From: Geitlerinema sp. PCC 7407
Lineage (GTDB): Bacteria; Cyanobacteriota; Cyanobacteriia; PCC-7407
Direction of reading: 5' to 3'
Assembly: GCF_000317045.1 (NCBI RefSeq)
Contig: NC_019703.1
Span: forward strand, 4,472,934 to 4,536,933
Length of the DNA: 64,000 bases
A program made the translations under genes and the position numbers. Below the pieces are notes generated by a model, which saw nothing but the letters and a program-made list of their open reading frames with translations, did not search any database and had not been told where the DNA came from. This document shows, piece after piece, positions 17,009-27,342 of the stretch (position 1 is its first letter; each line of letters begins with the position of its first letter).

Positions 17009-20000
17009 CTAGGGCGACTTTTGGTCAATGAGGGCTTGGACCTGCTGGAGCAGGGTCGTGAGCTGGTAGAGCAGGGGGACGGCGTTGTCGAGGTAGCCCT
17101 GGCGCACGTCCTGCTCTAGGGTAGCGGCGATCGCCTGCATGTCGAGGATGCCGACATTGGCGCTGGCGCCCTTGACGTGGTGGGCGATGCTTTCGAGCTG
17201 CTGGCGGTTGCGCGCGGCGATCGCCTCTGTCGCCTTGCTGAGCTGCTGGTGCACGTCCTCCACGAAAATGGCCAGCAGCTCCTGCTCAAACTCCGGATTA
17301 TCGTCAGAAATCAGGTGCAAATGCTCCCAATCAATGCGCAGGGGGCTGGGGGGCTGCATCTGGCAGGGAAGCACCCACCGATCGATCATGCGGCCCAGAT
17401 CATCAATGCGAATTGGCTTGCAGAGATAGTCATCCATCCCGGCCTCAAGACACAGGTCGCGGTCCTCGGTCATGGCGTTGGCCGTCATGGCGATCACGAT
17501 GGTGTGGCGCTGACCGTCTTCGCGGCTGCGCAGCATCCGGGTCGCGCTGTAGCCGTCGAGGACCGGCATCTGGCAGTCCATCAGCACGATGTCGTAGGGA
17601 ATGGTCTCCAGCATTTGCAGGGCCTCTTGGCCGTTGGCGGCCACATCCGCCGCGTAGCCCAAGCGCTCTAGCTGCTTGAGGGCAACTTTCTGATTGACGG
17701 CACTGTCTTCGACCACCAGGATTTTGGGTTTGGTTGTTGTCTGCATAGCCCATTGTGAAGGCAGAGGGGATGACGACCAGGACTCCAAGTAGCAACCCAC
17801 AGCAGGGCGATCGCCCGTCGCAGGATCTCCCCAAGCGCCTCGGGACTCCGCCGGAGGTTTGGGGGCGATCGCCTGCACGAGGCTCTGGAGCAGGCGCGCC
17901 TGCTTGACCGGCTTAATTAGATAGGCCGCAAAACCCAGATCCAGCAGCGTCTGCCGCTGCCCCGATTGGTTGACGGAGGTCATCATGATCAATGGCGTCG
18001 ACGCCAGAACCGGATCGGCTTTGATCTGGCGGCCCAGCATCTCGCCATTCATCTCTGGCATCAGCATATCGAGTATTGCCGCATCGTACGGCTGATTTTC
18101 GGCGATCGCCCCCTGCATCATCGCCCAAGCTTCCGCCGCTCCTGCCGCCTCTTCCACCTGCATACCCCAGGCGATCGCCTGCTCCCGCAGGATCCGGCGG
18201 TTCGTCCCATTATCATCCACCACCAGCAGCCGCGCCCCCACCAGGCTTCCAGGGTCTAGCGCCTCTGGCTTGCGCGGCCCTGGCTTCGCCACGCCCACCT
18301 GAAACCCCAGCCGCACCCAAAAGCGCGACCCGCGCTCCCACTCGCTCTCCACCCCGATCGCGCCCCCCATCAGCTCCGTCAGCTGACGACAGATCGCCAG
18401 CCCCAGCCCCGTCCCGCCATAGAGCCGCGTCATCGAGGCATCCACCTGGGAGAAGGGCTGGAAAATGCGCTTTTGGGCCTCCGGCTGAATCCCAATCCCC
18501 GTGTCGCTCACCGAAAACTCCAGCCGTGCCTCCGACGCCGACGCGCGGAGCAGCGCCGCCCGAATCACCACCTCCCCCTGGGCCGTAAACTTGATCGCAT
18601 TGCCCACCAAGTTGATCAGCACCTGACGCAGGCGGCTAACATCCCCCAGCAAGCAGGGCGGCAGCTGAGGATCGCTCCACACCGCCATCTCCAGGCCCTT
18701 GGCGTGGGCGCTGGGGGCCAGCAGGTCCGCTACCTCCTCCAGAGCGTCCTTGGGGTTGAACTCCAAGATTTCGAGCTCCATCTCCCCCGCCTCAAGCTTG
18801 GAGAAGTCCAGAATCTCGTTGATCAGCGTCAGCAGCGCGTCGCCGCTGACCTGGATGGTCTCCACGTAGTCTCGCTGCTCGGGGTTCAAGTCAGTGTCCA
18901 GCAGTAGCCCCGTCATGCCGAGCACCGCATTCATGGGGGTGCGGATTTCGTGGCTCATGGTCGCCAAAAAAATGCTCTTGAGCTGGGAGGCGCGCTCGGC
19001 TTCTTTGCGGGCGGCTTCGAGGGCCAGGTTTTGCTGGGCGAGCTGCTGGCGCTGCTGGCGCTCCTGGCTGAGCAGACGGGCCTGGGCGACGGCCAGGCCT
19101 ACCTGGTTGGCGAGCTGGCACAGCAGGTCGATCTCAAAGGGGGTCCAGGCGCGCGGCGTGCTGCACTGGTGGGCAATCAGCAGGCCCCAGAGCTGGGTGC
19201 CCTCCAAAATGGGAACCCGCAGGCTCGCGCGCACCTCAAAGCGGGCCAGCAAGGCCTGATAGGCGGGGGGTAGCGTAGCACAGGGAACGTCTTCGATGGT
19301 GCGCACGTGGCCCTGGCGGGCGTCGTCGCTGGGGATTTCCCAGAAGCTGGGGTCGTCGGTCAAGGTGGCGGGCCAGGGCGCTTGGACCGATTCGACGACG
19401 ACGCTGCCGCGGCCTGTGGGGTCAAATTGGTAAATCAGGACGCGATCGGTGTGCAGGAAGTGGCGAATCTCGGTGACGGCGGTCTGGAGGATGGTGTGGA
19501 GGTCGAGGGACTGGCGAATGCGCAGGGTGATGTCGGCAAAGAGCTGCGATCGCAGGGTTTGGCGCTGCAGATCGGCTTCGGCCTGCTTGCGATCGCAGAT
19601 GTCCTCCACCGAGCCTTCGTAGTAGAGCAGATGCCCCGCGCTGTCGCGCACCGCTCGGGCATGTTCCCGAATCCAGGTGACTGTGCGATCGCGCCGGTAA
19701 ACCCGCACCTCAAAGTCGCGCACTGCACCCTGCCGCGCGAGCTGGGCCAGCAGATCGGTCCGCCGATGGGGATCGACATAGAGGTCATCTACCTGGGACA
19801 CCGCCGTCATCAGTTCCGCCGGTGAGCCATAGCCGTAGATGCGGGCCAGGGCCGGGTTGGCCGTCAGGTACTGCCCCTCCGGTGTGATCTGAAACATGCC
19901 CTCTAGGGCGTTGTCAAAAATACTCTTGAGCTGGGCTTCGGTTGCCTGCACCTGGGCCAGCTTGAGCCGGAGCTCCATCTGGGTGACCACCTGCTCCCCC

Positions 20001-20521
20001 AGCACCTGCAAAGCCTTGATTTTTTGGGGATCTAGGGAGCGCGGGGTCTGGTCGATCACGCACAGCGTGCCCATGCCGAAGCCGTCGGGCGTCATCAGCG
20101 GCGTCCCCGCATAAAAGCGAATGTGGGGCTCCCCCAGCACCAGGGGATTGTGGGCAAAGCGCGGATCGAGACTGGCGTCTTCGATGATCAAGATTGAGCC
20201 CTGCTCGAGGGCGTGGGGACAAAAGGCAATGTCGCGAGCTGTTTGCTGGACGGTCACGCCGACTTTGGCCTTGAACCACTGGCGATCGCGATCAATCAGG
20301 GAGATCAGCGCGATGGGCGCCTGACAAATCTCCGCCGCGAGCTGCACCAAGCTATCAAACGAGGCCTCAGCATCCGTATCTAGAAGGTTGTATTCATAGA
20401 GCTTCTGAAGTCGCTGAAGCTCCTGCAAAGAACTGTGCGGTCTCACGGGGCTATTTCCAGGGTCATCAAGGGCGAAGCGCTGGCCCGGTCCGGCAGACAA
20501 CAGGAGCGCGATAGGGACCAT
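17009..20521 (-). CDS. Hybrid sensor kinase GAF-PAS-GAF-HK-REC-REC-HPt
   Basis: This soluble multistep phosphorelay kinase has up to 1170 residues. The order is GAF (45-190), PAS/PAC (197-315), phytochrome-like GAF (335-485), coiled coil, HisKA with H524 ([10 protein letters not shown]), and HATPase (630-745; [19 protein letters not shown]). It continues with REC1 (D818), REC2 (D982) and C-terminal HPt (H1114, AHHVKGAS). The second GAF matches cyanobacteriochrome-type GAFs but has Ala-Tyr (420-421) where the chromophore Cys-His would be. A GTG at 20446 is an alternative start. The PP2C regulator follows 85 bp downstream, and cheR is divergent. Confidence 0.92.
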   Translation of the reverse strand: MVPIALLLSAGPGQRFALDDPGNSPVRPHSSLQELQRLQKLYEYNLLDTDAEASFDSLVQLAAEICQAPIALISLIDRDRQWFKAKVGVTVQQTARDIAFCPHALEQGSILIIEDASLDPRFAHNPLVLGEPHIRFYAGTPLMTPDGFGMGTLCVIDQTPRSLDPQKIKALQVLGEQVVTQMELRLKLAQVQATEAQLKSIFDNALEGMFQITPEGQYLTANPALARIYGYGSPAELMTAVSQVDDLYVDPHRRTDLLAQLARQGAVRDFEVRVYRRDRTVTWIREHARAVRDSAGHLLYYEGSVEDICDRKQAEADLQRQTLRSQLFADITLRIRQSLDLHTILQTAVTEIRHFLHTDRVLIYQFDPTGRGSVVVESVQAPWPATLTDDPSFWEIPSDDARQGHVRTIEDVPCATLPPAYQALLARFEVRASLRVPILEGTQLWGLLIAHQCSTPRAWTPFEIDLLCQLANQVGLAVAQARLLSQERQQRQQLAQQNLALEAARKEAERASQLKSIFLATMSHEIRTPMNAVLGMTGLLLDTDLNPEQRDYVETIQVSGDALLTLINEILDFSKLEAGEMELEILEFNPKDALEEVADLLAPSAHAKGLEMAVWSDPQLPPCLLGDVSRLRQVLINLVGNAIKFTAQGEVVIRAALLRASASEARLEFSVSDTGIGIQPEAQKRIFQPFSQVDASMTRLYGGTGLGLAICRQLTELMGGAIGVESEWERGSRFWVRLGFQVGVAKPGPRKPEALDPGSLVGARLLVVDDNGTNRRILREQAIAWGMQVEEAAGAAEAWAMMQGAIAENQPYDAAILDMLMPEMNGEMLGRQIKADPVLASTPLIMMTSVNQSGQRQTLLDLGFAAYLIKPVKQARLLQSLVQAIAPKPPAESRGAWGDPATGDRPAVGCYLESWSSSPLPSQWAMQTTTKPKILVVEDSAVNQKVALKQLERLGYAADVAANGQEALQMLETIPYDIVLMDCQMPVLDGYSATRMLRSREDGQRHTIVIAMTANAMTEDRDLCLEAGMDDYLCKPIRIDDLGRMIDRWVLPCQMQPPSPLRIDWEHLHLISDDNPEFEQELLAIFVEDVHQQLSKATEAIAARNRQQLESIAHHVKGASANVGILDMQAIAATLEQDVRQGYLDNAVPLLYQLTTLLQQVQALIDQKSP

Positions 20522-20817
20522 GGTTTACTATGCCCAGTTTTGGTGGGGGCATCCCGGTCGCGCTGAAATTTTCGCGGCGATCGCCGGGGCTGGGCTTTGT
20601 CCAAGTGGGGTTCGCGGGGCTGCATTTTGGGCGATCGCGGCGGCATCTGAGCACCCCTCTGCTGGCGTTCGTCTTGAGGGCCAATTTGGCCCCAAAGCGA
20701 GGCAAAGTCAGGGACCGACAGCCCCCGATATTTATAACTTTTATCACCAAAATCGTGAGGCCTAAAACAGTTTTGGGCATTGTAAGAAGGACCCTATCCC
20801 GCTGAGATTTTCGCTGA

Positions 20818-22218
20818 ATGGACAACGCACTGCTTCAGGCTTTTGTTCAGCTGATTTCCCACAAGACCGGCCTACAAATTCGGCCTGAAGATCGCACGAA
20901 CCTGCACAAAAAAATTGATGCTCGCGTGCGGGCGCTCCGTTTGCCGAGCGCAGTGCAGTACTACCAGCTTCTGGATCTGGCGCGACACCATGACGCTGGG
21001 ACAAACCACGATCTGCGCTGGGAAGCGGCGCAGCAGGAATGGCAGACCCTGATTCAGCTACTGACGATCACGGAGAGCTATTTTTTCCGCGATCAGGGGC
21101 AGTTTCGGCTGCTGCGGGAGCTGATTTTGCCGGAGCTGATTCAGCAAAACGCCCAGCGGCGATCGCTGCGCATCTGGAGCGCTGGCTGCTCGACCGGCGA
21201 AGAGGTCTATTCTTTGGCGATCGTCTTGATGGAGCTGCTGCCCAATCACAGCCGCTGGGACATCACGCTGGTGGGGACTGATATCAATGAAGGGGCGCTC
21301 CATCGGGCGCGAGAGGGCCTCTACAATGACTGGTCGTTTCGGCTGGTGGAGCCGAGGCTGCGGGAGCAGTACTTTGCGGATCACAAGGCTCTCTGGCGGA
21401 TCGATGATCGGGTGCGGCGCTGGGTGAAGTTTGTTCCTCACAATTTGGTGCAAGATTCGTTTCCCAATCCCCAAAATCATCTGTGGGAGATGGATTTGAT
21501 TATCTGCCGCAATGTTTTTATCTATTTTGATCAGCCGACGATCGGGCGGGTGCTGCCCAAGCTCTATCACACGCTGCGGGTGGGTGGCTATTTGATGGTG
21601 GGGCACACGGAGCTCTACGGCCAGGATCTGCGGGCGTTCAAGACGCGGATGCTGCCGGAGTCGGTGGTCTATCAGCGCAGTTCGGGGGCGATCGCCCCTG
21701 AGACGATGGTGGCCTCGCCGGCCCCCAGCGCGGTCCCAGCGCGATCGCCCGCTGCGGCCCCTTTGCCCCGCCGGTCTGCTCCGGCCCCCCAGGCCGCCCC
21801 CCCAGCGCCCAGCACCCTGATGCAGTGGATCGAGCAGGCGCGCGCCCACGCTCACCGGGGAGAGCATGATTTGGCAACGGCGGCGTGCCAGGCGGCTTTG
21901 GGCCTCGATCCCTTTGCCCTAGAGCCCTACTACCTGCTGGCGGCGATCGCCGAGGAGCAGGGCGATCGCGACGGGGCGAAGCTGTTTCTCAAGCGGGTTA
22001 TTTACCTCGATCCGGAGGCGGTGGCGGCCTATCTGGAGCTGAGCTTGATCTACGGCCAAGAAGGCGATGAGGGGCGATCGCAAAAAATGAAGCAGCTGGC
22101 TTTGGAGTTTTTGCAGCGGCTGCCGCCCGAGACTCCTGTGGTCAACCATGAGCCCTTGACGGCCCAGGATTTGCTGCTGGCTTTGACCCAGTCCGGCAGT
22201 ACTCCGACGCCTGAGTAG
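20818..22218 (+). CDS. cheR: CheR-type MCP methyltransferase with TPR C-terminus
   Basis: The enzyme methylates glutamates of the chemoreceptor using S-adenosylmethionine. The 466-residue protein has a helical N-domain and the motif TESYFFRD (85-92). The SAM-binding block is WSAGCSTGEEVYSLAI (120-135), and GTDINEGAL follows. A Pro/Ala-rich linker (about 285-330) leads to TPR-like helices (330-450). The TPR tail is typical of WspC/FrzF-like CheR. It is the first gene of a five-gene operon. The 296-bp upstream gap carries a possible -10 (TATAAC, 20733-20738) but no clear -35. Confidence 0.94.
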   Translation: MDNALLQAFVQLISHKTGLQIRPEDRTNLHKKIDARVRALRLPSAVQYYQLLDLARHHDAGTNHDLRWEAAQQEWQTLIQLLTITESYFFRDQGQFRLLRELILPELIQQNAQRRSLRIWSAGCSTGEEVYSLAIVLMELLPNHSRWDITLVGTDINEGALHRAREGLYNDWSFRLVEPRLREQYFADHKALWRIDDRVRRWVKFVPHNLVQDSFPNPQNHLWEMDLIICRNVFIYFDQPTIGRVLPKLYHTLRVGGYLMVGHTELYGQDLRAFKTRMLPESVVYQRSSGAIAPETMVASPAPSAVPARSPAAAPLPRRSAPAPQAAPPAPSTLMQWIEQARAHAHRGEHDLATAACQAALGLDPFALEPYYLLAAIAEEQGDRDGAKLFLKRVIYLDPEAVAAYLELSLIYGQEGDEGRSQKMKQLALEFLQRLPPETPVVNHEPLTAQDLLLALTQSGSTPTPE

Positions 22219-22265
22219 CGAATCTTCTCGCGAATCTTTTCTTCGATCCTGAGCGTTTACGGTCT

Positions 22266-23324
22266 ATGGATAGTCAGTCATATCTCATTTTTAGTTTGGG
22301 AGATGCGCGCTACGGGGTCGAGGCGCTGCTGGTGCAGGAGCTGTTTTTCTTGCCCCAGTTGACCCCGGTGGTCGAGGCTCCCCCAGCGATCGCGGGCATC
22401 GTCCGGGTGCGAGGCGAGATTTTGTCGGTGATCAATCTTGAGCGCTTTTTGCGGTGCAAGCCCCGGCCTTACAGCATCACCGACAGCGTGATTGTCCTGG
22501 CCCAGGGCGATCGCCGCGTCGGCATCCTCGTGCACCAAGTCCACGAAATCCAGACCATCTCGGCAGACCAAGTCGTCACCGACTGGGCCGGGCGATCGCC
22601 CATCAGCATCCCCACTGCCACCCTCACCGGCGTCACCCAGATCAACGATCAGCTCGTCTTTTTGCTCAACGCCGCCAGCTTGTTTGGCTATCTCCACGCC
22701 AGCGCCCCGCCGGTCAGCAGCAGCGAGCAAGACCTCAGCGGCGACGCCGAGAGCCTTTCGGGGAGCGATCGCGCCCACAGCTACTTTTTCCCCGAGGCCA
22801 CCCCCGAAGAACGAGAAATTTTTCTGCATCGGGCCAAAAACCTCCTGTATCAGACCGAAACTCAGGACGCCAGCCAGCTCATTCCCCTCGCCGTGATTGG
22901 CCTCGGCAACGAATACTTCGGCATCGAGCTCGACATCGTGCGCGAGTTCACCGACGTTCGCCAAGTGACGCCAATTCCCTGCTGCCCCGCCCACGTCGTC
23001 GGCAACATGAACCTGCGAGGCGAAATCTTGACCCTGGTGGATGTGCGCCCATCCCTCAGCGTCGTCACCACCGCCCAGACCACTTCAGACCAAGCCGTGG
23101 TCCTCCAAGTCGAAGACATCATCGTCGGCCTTCAGGTCGACGAGGTCTGCGACGTTGTATACCTTCATCCCAGCGATATCAAGCCCGTGCCCAATGCTGT
23201 CCGCAACAGCACCGAAGACTATCTCAAAGGATCCGCCCCTTACCAGACCGCGATGATGAGCATTCTGGATTTAGCCAAGTTTCTGAGCCAAGGGGGCCTG
23301 GTCGTCGATGAAGAAGTTGCTTAG
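22266..23324 (+). CDS. cheW: Tandem CheW-domain scaffold protein
   Basis: The 352-residue protein carries two CheW domains, at about residues 1-145 (PAIAGIVRVRGEILSVINL) and about 200-345 (AHVVGNMNLRGEILTLVDVRP). CheW couples receptors to CheA. Two domains in one chain could bridge neighbouring core units or bind receptor and kinase simultaneously. It is 47 bp downstream of cheR and 43 bp upstream of the receptor gene. A polar linker of about 50 residues separates the domains. Confidence 0.92.
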   Translation: MDSQSYLIFSLGDARYGVEALLVQELFFLPQLTPVVEAPPAIAGIVRVRGEILSVINLERFLRCKPRPYSITDSVIVLAQGDRRVGILVHQVHEIQTISADQVVTDWAGRSPISIPTATLTGVTQINDQLVFLLNAASLFGYLHASAPPVSSSEQDLSGDAESLSGSDRAHSYFFPEATPEEREIFLHRAKNLLYQTETQDASQLIPLAVIGLGNEYFGIELDIVREFTDVRQVTPIPCCPAHVVGNMNLRGEILTLVDVRPSLSVVTTAQTTSDQAVVLQVEDIIVGLQVDEVCDVVYLHPSDIKPVPNAVRNSTEDYLKGSAPYQTAMMSILDLAKFLSQGGLVVDEEVA

Positions 23325-23367
23325 GGCCGGCCGTTTATCTTCATCATTTTGCTAGAGGTACCCACTC

Positions 23368-24819
23368 ATGCTCGAAAACCTCAACCTCAGAAGTCGCATT
23401 CTTTTGGGCTACGGCATACCCGTGATTCTGTCGATCGTATCCTCCGGCATTGTGTACTCGCGCGTGACCATGGTGCAGCAGCAGACGACCTTGACCCACA
23501 AGTCCTACGAGGTGCTGGACAAGGCCCAAAAGCTCGCTCTGAGCGTCCAGATCATGGATCGCGCCGTGCGGGGACACCTGCTCGATCGCAGCTCGATCTC
23601 ACTAGAAACCTATGAGCAGGCCCGCACCACCTATCAGGCCCTGGCCGAAGAGATCTCTGGGCTGATCAGCGATTCGCAGCAGCAGGCTATGTTCCAGGAA
23701 ATCCAGCAGGCTCACCGCCAGATCGCCGAGCTCAATGACACGCTGGTCGATCTGGTCAACGATGGCCGGGGCGAGGCGGCGATCGCCCGCTGGAAGGCCT
23801 CCGATGGCCGGCGCCGCTCCGAAGAAATCTCGCGTCTCCTAGAAGCCTTTGAAGAGCGGGAGCAAGACATCATTGAGCAGCGCACCAAAAGCAACGAAGA
23901 AGCTCTCAAAACCCTCGTTCTAGCGGTCTTTGTAGCGACCCTGAGTTCGGCGCTGCTAGCGGTGATTATTGGGCTGCGCATTGCCTCAGGCATTTCCCAG
24001 CGAATGAACCAGGCCGCCAGCGCCGTGAGCAGCTCTTCGTCGGAGATTGCCGCCACCATCGAGCAGCAGGAGCGCACCGCCACCCAGCAGGCCACCTCGG
24101 TCCACGAAACTACGGCCACGATGGATGAGCTGGGGGCCTCGTCGCGCCAGATTACCGAGCAGGCAGAGGCCGCTGTGCTGGAGGCACGTCAGGCCTTGAC
24201 CCTGTCGGAGGCGGGCACGGTGGCAGTCGATCGGACGATGGAGGGCATGGAGGTGCTGCGGGAGAAGGTGAGCGCGATCGCCGACCAGATCCTGCGCTTG
24301 AGCGAGCAAACCAGCCAAATCGGAAATATTTCTGGGCTGGTGAGCGATCTGGCCAACCAAACCAATATGCTGGCCCTGAATGCAGCGGTCGAAGCGGTCC
24401 GGGCAGGCGAGCACGGCAAGGGCTTTGCGGTGGTGGCCGCCGAGATCCGCAAGCTGGCGGACCAGAGCCGCAAGTCCGCCGAGAAAATCAACACGCTGGT
24501 GGTCGATATTCAAAGCGCGATCAATTCCACGGTGATGGTGACCGATGAGGGCACCAAAACGGTAGAAACCGGGGTGAAAGTGGCCCAGGAAACCGCCCAG
24601 TCCTTCAATGGGGTGAAGGATTCCCTGGGGCACGTCATGCTCAATAATCAGCAGATTTCTCTGAGCGTGAAGCAGCAGGCGATCGCCATTCAGCAAGTGA
24701 TCGAGGCAATGAATGCCCTCAATGCAGCGGCCCAAGAGAGCGCCGGGGGCATTTCCCAGGTGCGCATTGGCACCCAGCGTCTCAACGCCGCCGCGCTCAA
24801 TCTCCAGGCGGTGATTTGA
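23368..24819 (+). CDS. Methyl-accepting chemotaxis protein without HAMP domain
   Basis: The 483-residue receptor has TM1 at about 11-31, an extracytoplasmic four-helix (CHASE3/4HB-like) sensor at 32-180 and TM2 at 183-203. The signalling coiled coil follows directly. The hairpin tip shows the strongly conserved NQTNMLALNAAVEAVRAGE block, with valine at a position usually alanine. No HAMP domain is recognisable between TM2 and the MA domain. Short alanine- and serine-rich segments near 210-250 and 455-483 could be methylation helices for CheR/CheB. The ligand is unknown. Confidence 0.93.
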   Translation: MLENLNLRSRILLGYGIPVILSIVSSGIVYSRVTMVQQQTTLTHKSYEVLDKAQKLALSVQIMDRAVRGHLLDRSSISLETYEQARTTYQALAEEISGLISDSQQQAMFQEIQQAHRQIAELNDTLVDLVNDGRGEAAIARWKASDGRRRSEEISRLLEAFEEREQDIIEQRTKSNEEALKTLVLAVFVATLSSALLAVIIGLRIASGISQRMNQAASAVSSSSSEIAATIEQQERTATQQATSVHETTATMDELGASSRQITEQAEAAVLEARQALTLSEAGTVAVDRTMEGMEVLREKVSAIADQILRLSEQTSQIGNISGLVSDLANQTNMLALNAAVEAVRAGEHGKGFAVVAAEIRKLADQSRKSAEKINTLVVDIQSAINSTVMVTDEGTKTVETGVKVAQETAQSFNGVKDSLGHVMLNNQQISLSVKQQAIAIQQVIEAMNALNAAAQESAGGISQVRIGTQRLNAAALNLQAVI

Positions 24820-24924
24820 TGCTTTTTGACGGCTCTGCTTCCCCTGGGGGCCGGGGCAGCTTACCGCGATAGTCCTGGGTCGGCGATCGCCCCTTCTCTC
24901 AAACGCTATTGCCAAGAGGCGCTT

Positions 24925-27342
24925 ATGTTCATTGAGGACGAAGAGCTGCGCGGGCTTTTCAAAACCGCCAGCGAGGAACATCTCCAGCAGCTCGATGCGG
25001 GGCTTTTGCACCTCGAAAAGCACCCTGACGATCAGGCCTGCCTAGAAAACCTGATGCGAGAAGCCCACAGCCTCAAGGGGGACGCCAACATGCTGGGGGT
25101 GCGCGAGGTGGGAGCCTTGGCCCACGAGATCGAGCATGTGCTGGGACAGGTGCGCCGCCAAGAAATCGCCTTTTCGCCGGAGCTGGGCGATCGCGTGTCG
25201 GAGGTGCTGGAGGTGATGGGCGAGCTGGTCCACGAAGCCGTGACCGGCGAGCGCGCCTCCGTCAATCCCGTGCACGCTCTAGCGCGCTTTTTGGGCGGCG
25301 GGACGCCGCCTGAGGAGTCCCCGCCCGCGCCGCCCGCCGACGAAGCGGCACTGGCAGCCGGATTGCCGCTGCCAGAACCGCTGCCAGAACCACTGCCAGA
25401 GCCAGGAGACAGCTTGAGCCTTGGCATGAACGGGGGCACCCATACCAGCCTGAGTCCTGACCTGAACGGGGGCACCCATGGCGGCGCGATCGCCCCAGAC
25501 GCTCCCACCGCTGTGCTTCTGCCGCCCATTGCCACCCTGCCGCCCCCGGCCCCTCGCCCAGCCAACGGACCCACCGACGACTACCGCATCAAGACGCTGC
25601 GGGTCGAAACGCGGGATCTCGACTCCCTGATGACCCAAGCCGGAGAGCTGACGGTGACGAAAATCCGCATTGCTCACCGCCTCAATGATGTCGAGTCGCT
25701 CCTGGGATTTTGGGAAGACTGGAGCCGCGACGCCTTTGTCAATCGCTATGCCCTGGGTAGTACCGGCGCGATGGGCGATCGCAGCCAGATTTGGCAGACC
25801 TTCCAGCAGCGCACCGAAGAGCGCATCGAGCAGATGGGCACCGCCATCACCCGCCTGCGCAACGCCCTCTACGAAGACACGATGCGCCTCGAAGGGCTGG
25901 CCGAGGAGCTCGAAGCGGGGGTGCGCACCCTGCGCCTGATGCCCCTGTCGAGTCTTTTTAGCCTCTTTCCTCGCATGGTGCGCGATCTGGCCCGCCAGGA
26001 AAGCAAGCAGGTCGAGCTGGTGCTCGAAGGGGGCGAAACGCGCGCCGACAAGCGCATCCTGGAGGAGATGAAAGACCCGATCGCCCACATGCTGCGCAAT
26101 GCCATCGACCACGGTCTGGAGTCGCCGGAGGAGCGCCAGCGCCTGGGCAAACCGGCGATCGCCACCATCACCCTGCGCGGCTACCAAACCGCCAACAACA
26201 TCCTGATCGAGGTCTCCGACGATGGCCGGGGCATCGATCCTGTCGCGATCCGGCGCGCGGCGATCGCCAAGCAGCTTTGCCGCGAAGAAGACCTCGACGC
26301 CATGACCCCCAGCCAGATCCAGGCCCTGATCTTCGAGCCGGGCTTCTCGACCCGCAACTTCGTCACCGAAGTCTCCGGACGGGGCGTCGGTCTGGACGTC
26401 GTGCGCACCAACGTCGATCGGCTCAAGGGCAGCATCGAAGTCCTCTCGACGCCGGGTCAGGGCTGCACCATTCGCATCCGCCTGGGCACCACCCTGGCCA
26501 CCGTCCACGTGCTGATCGTCCGCGTCGCGGGCATCGACTATGCCCTGCCGGTCGAATTTGTGTTGCGGACCCAGCTGGTGCGCCCCTCCGAGATTTTCAC
26601 CATCGAAGGCCGAGAAGCCACCCTCCTGGACGAATCCCCCGTCCCCGTAGCTCACCTGATCGATCTGCTGGAGCTGCCGGCCCAGGATGCCAAAACCAAA
26701 GCGGCCCTCAGCGCCGACCAGCCCATGCCCTGCATCGTGCTGAAGGTGGGAGAAGAGCGGCTCGCCCTGCTCGTGGATGACCTGCTAGACGAACAAGATG
26801 TGATGCTCAAGCCCCAAAGCAAAATCCTGCGGCGCGTCCGCAACGTGGCCGGGGCAACGATCCTAGGCACCGGGGAAGTCTGCATGATCCTCAGCGCGCC
26901 GGACCTAGTGAAGTCCATCAATCGCCGCCAGCGATCGCGCTCGGCCGTCGCCCCTGCCCCCGCTGCCCAGCCCACCCGCAAACAGGTGATCCTGCTGGTA
27001 GAAGACTCGATCGCCACCCGCACCCAAGAAAAACGCATTCTAGAGGGGGCGGGCTACGAAGTCGTGACCGCCGTCAATGGCCTCGACGGCTTTAGCAAGA
27101 TCATGTCTCGCGCCTTTGATGCGGTCGTGTCCGATGTCCAAATGCCCAAGATGGACGGCTTCGAGCTGACCGCCCAAATTCGCCAAAATCGCGACTTCGC
27201 CGAGCTGCCCATCGTTTTGGTGACCACCCTGGCCAGCGACGAAGACAAAAAGCGCGGCGTCGAGGTGGGAGCCAATGCTTACATTACGAAGGGCACCTTC
27301 AATCAAGAGGTTCTCTTGGATACCCTGCGGAGGCTGATGTAG
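24925..27342 (+). CDS. cheA: CheA histidine kinase with C-terminal receiver
   Basis: With the ATG at 24925 (AGAGG ribosome-binding site 7 nt upstream) the protein has 805 residues. Order: P1/HPt with H48 (REAHSLKGDA), a low-complexity linker (about 115-215), dimerisation and ATPase domain (MLRNAIDHGLESPEE; VSDDGRG), P5 CheW-like domain (VHVLIVRVAGIDYALPVEF), and a receiver at the end (LLVEDS; AVVSDVQMPKMDG). There is no separate P2 CheY-binding domain that I can recognise. A receiver-bearing CheA is typical of Pix/Pil-like and Wsp/Frz systems. cheB follows with no gap. Confidence 0.94.
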   Translation: MFIEDEELRGLFKTASEEHLQQLDAGLLHLEKHPDDQACLENLMREAHSLKGDANMLGVREVGALAHEIEHVLGQVRRQEIAFSPELGDRVSEVLEVMGELVHEAVTGERASVNPVHALARFLGGGTPPEESPPAPPADEAALAAGLPLPEPLPEPLPEPGDSLSLGMNGGTHTSLSPDLNGGTHGGAIAPDAPTAVLLPPIATLPPPAPRPANGPTDDYRIKTLRVETRDLDSLMTQAGELTVTKIRIAHRLNDVESLLGFWEDWSRDAFVNRYALGSTGAMGDRSQIWQTFQQRTEERIEQMGTAITRLRNALYEDTMRLEGLAEELEAGVRTLRLMPLSSLFSLFPRMVRDLARQESKQVELVLEGGETRADKRILEEMKDPIAHMLRNAIDHGLESPEERQRLGKPAIATITLRGYQTANNILIEVSDDGRGIDPVAIRRAAIAKQLCREEDLDAMTPSQIQALIFEPGFSTRNFVTEVSGRGVGLDVVRTNVDRLKGSIEVLSTPGQGCTIRIRLGTTLATVHVLIVRVAGIDYALPVEFVLRTQLVRPSEIFTIEGREATLLDESPVPVAHLIDLLELPAQDAKTKAALSADQPMPCIVLKVGEERLALLVDDLLDEQDVMLKPQSKILRRVRNVAGATILGTGEVCMILSAPDLVKSINRRQRSRSAVAPAPAAQPTRKQVILLVEDSIATRTQEKRILEGAGYEVVTAVNGLDGFSKIMSRAFDAVVSDVQMPKMDGFELTAQIRQNRDFAELPIVLVTTLASDEDKKRGVEVGANAYITKGTFNQEVLLDTLRRLM

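Noticed and set aside
20520-20765. Open frame upstream of cheR
   Set aside because: It spans the divergent promoter gap and its translation has no protein-like features.
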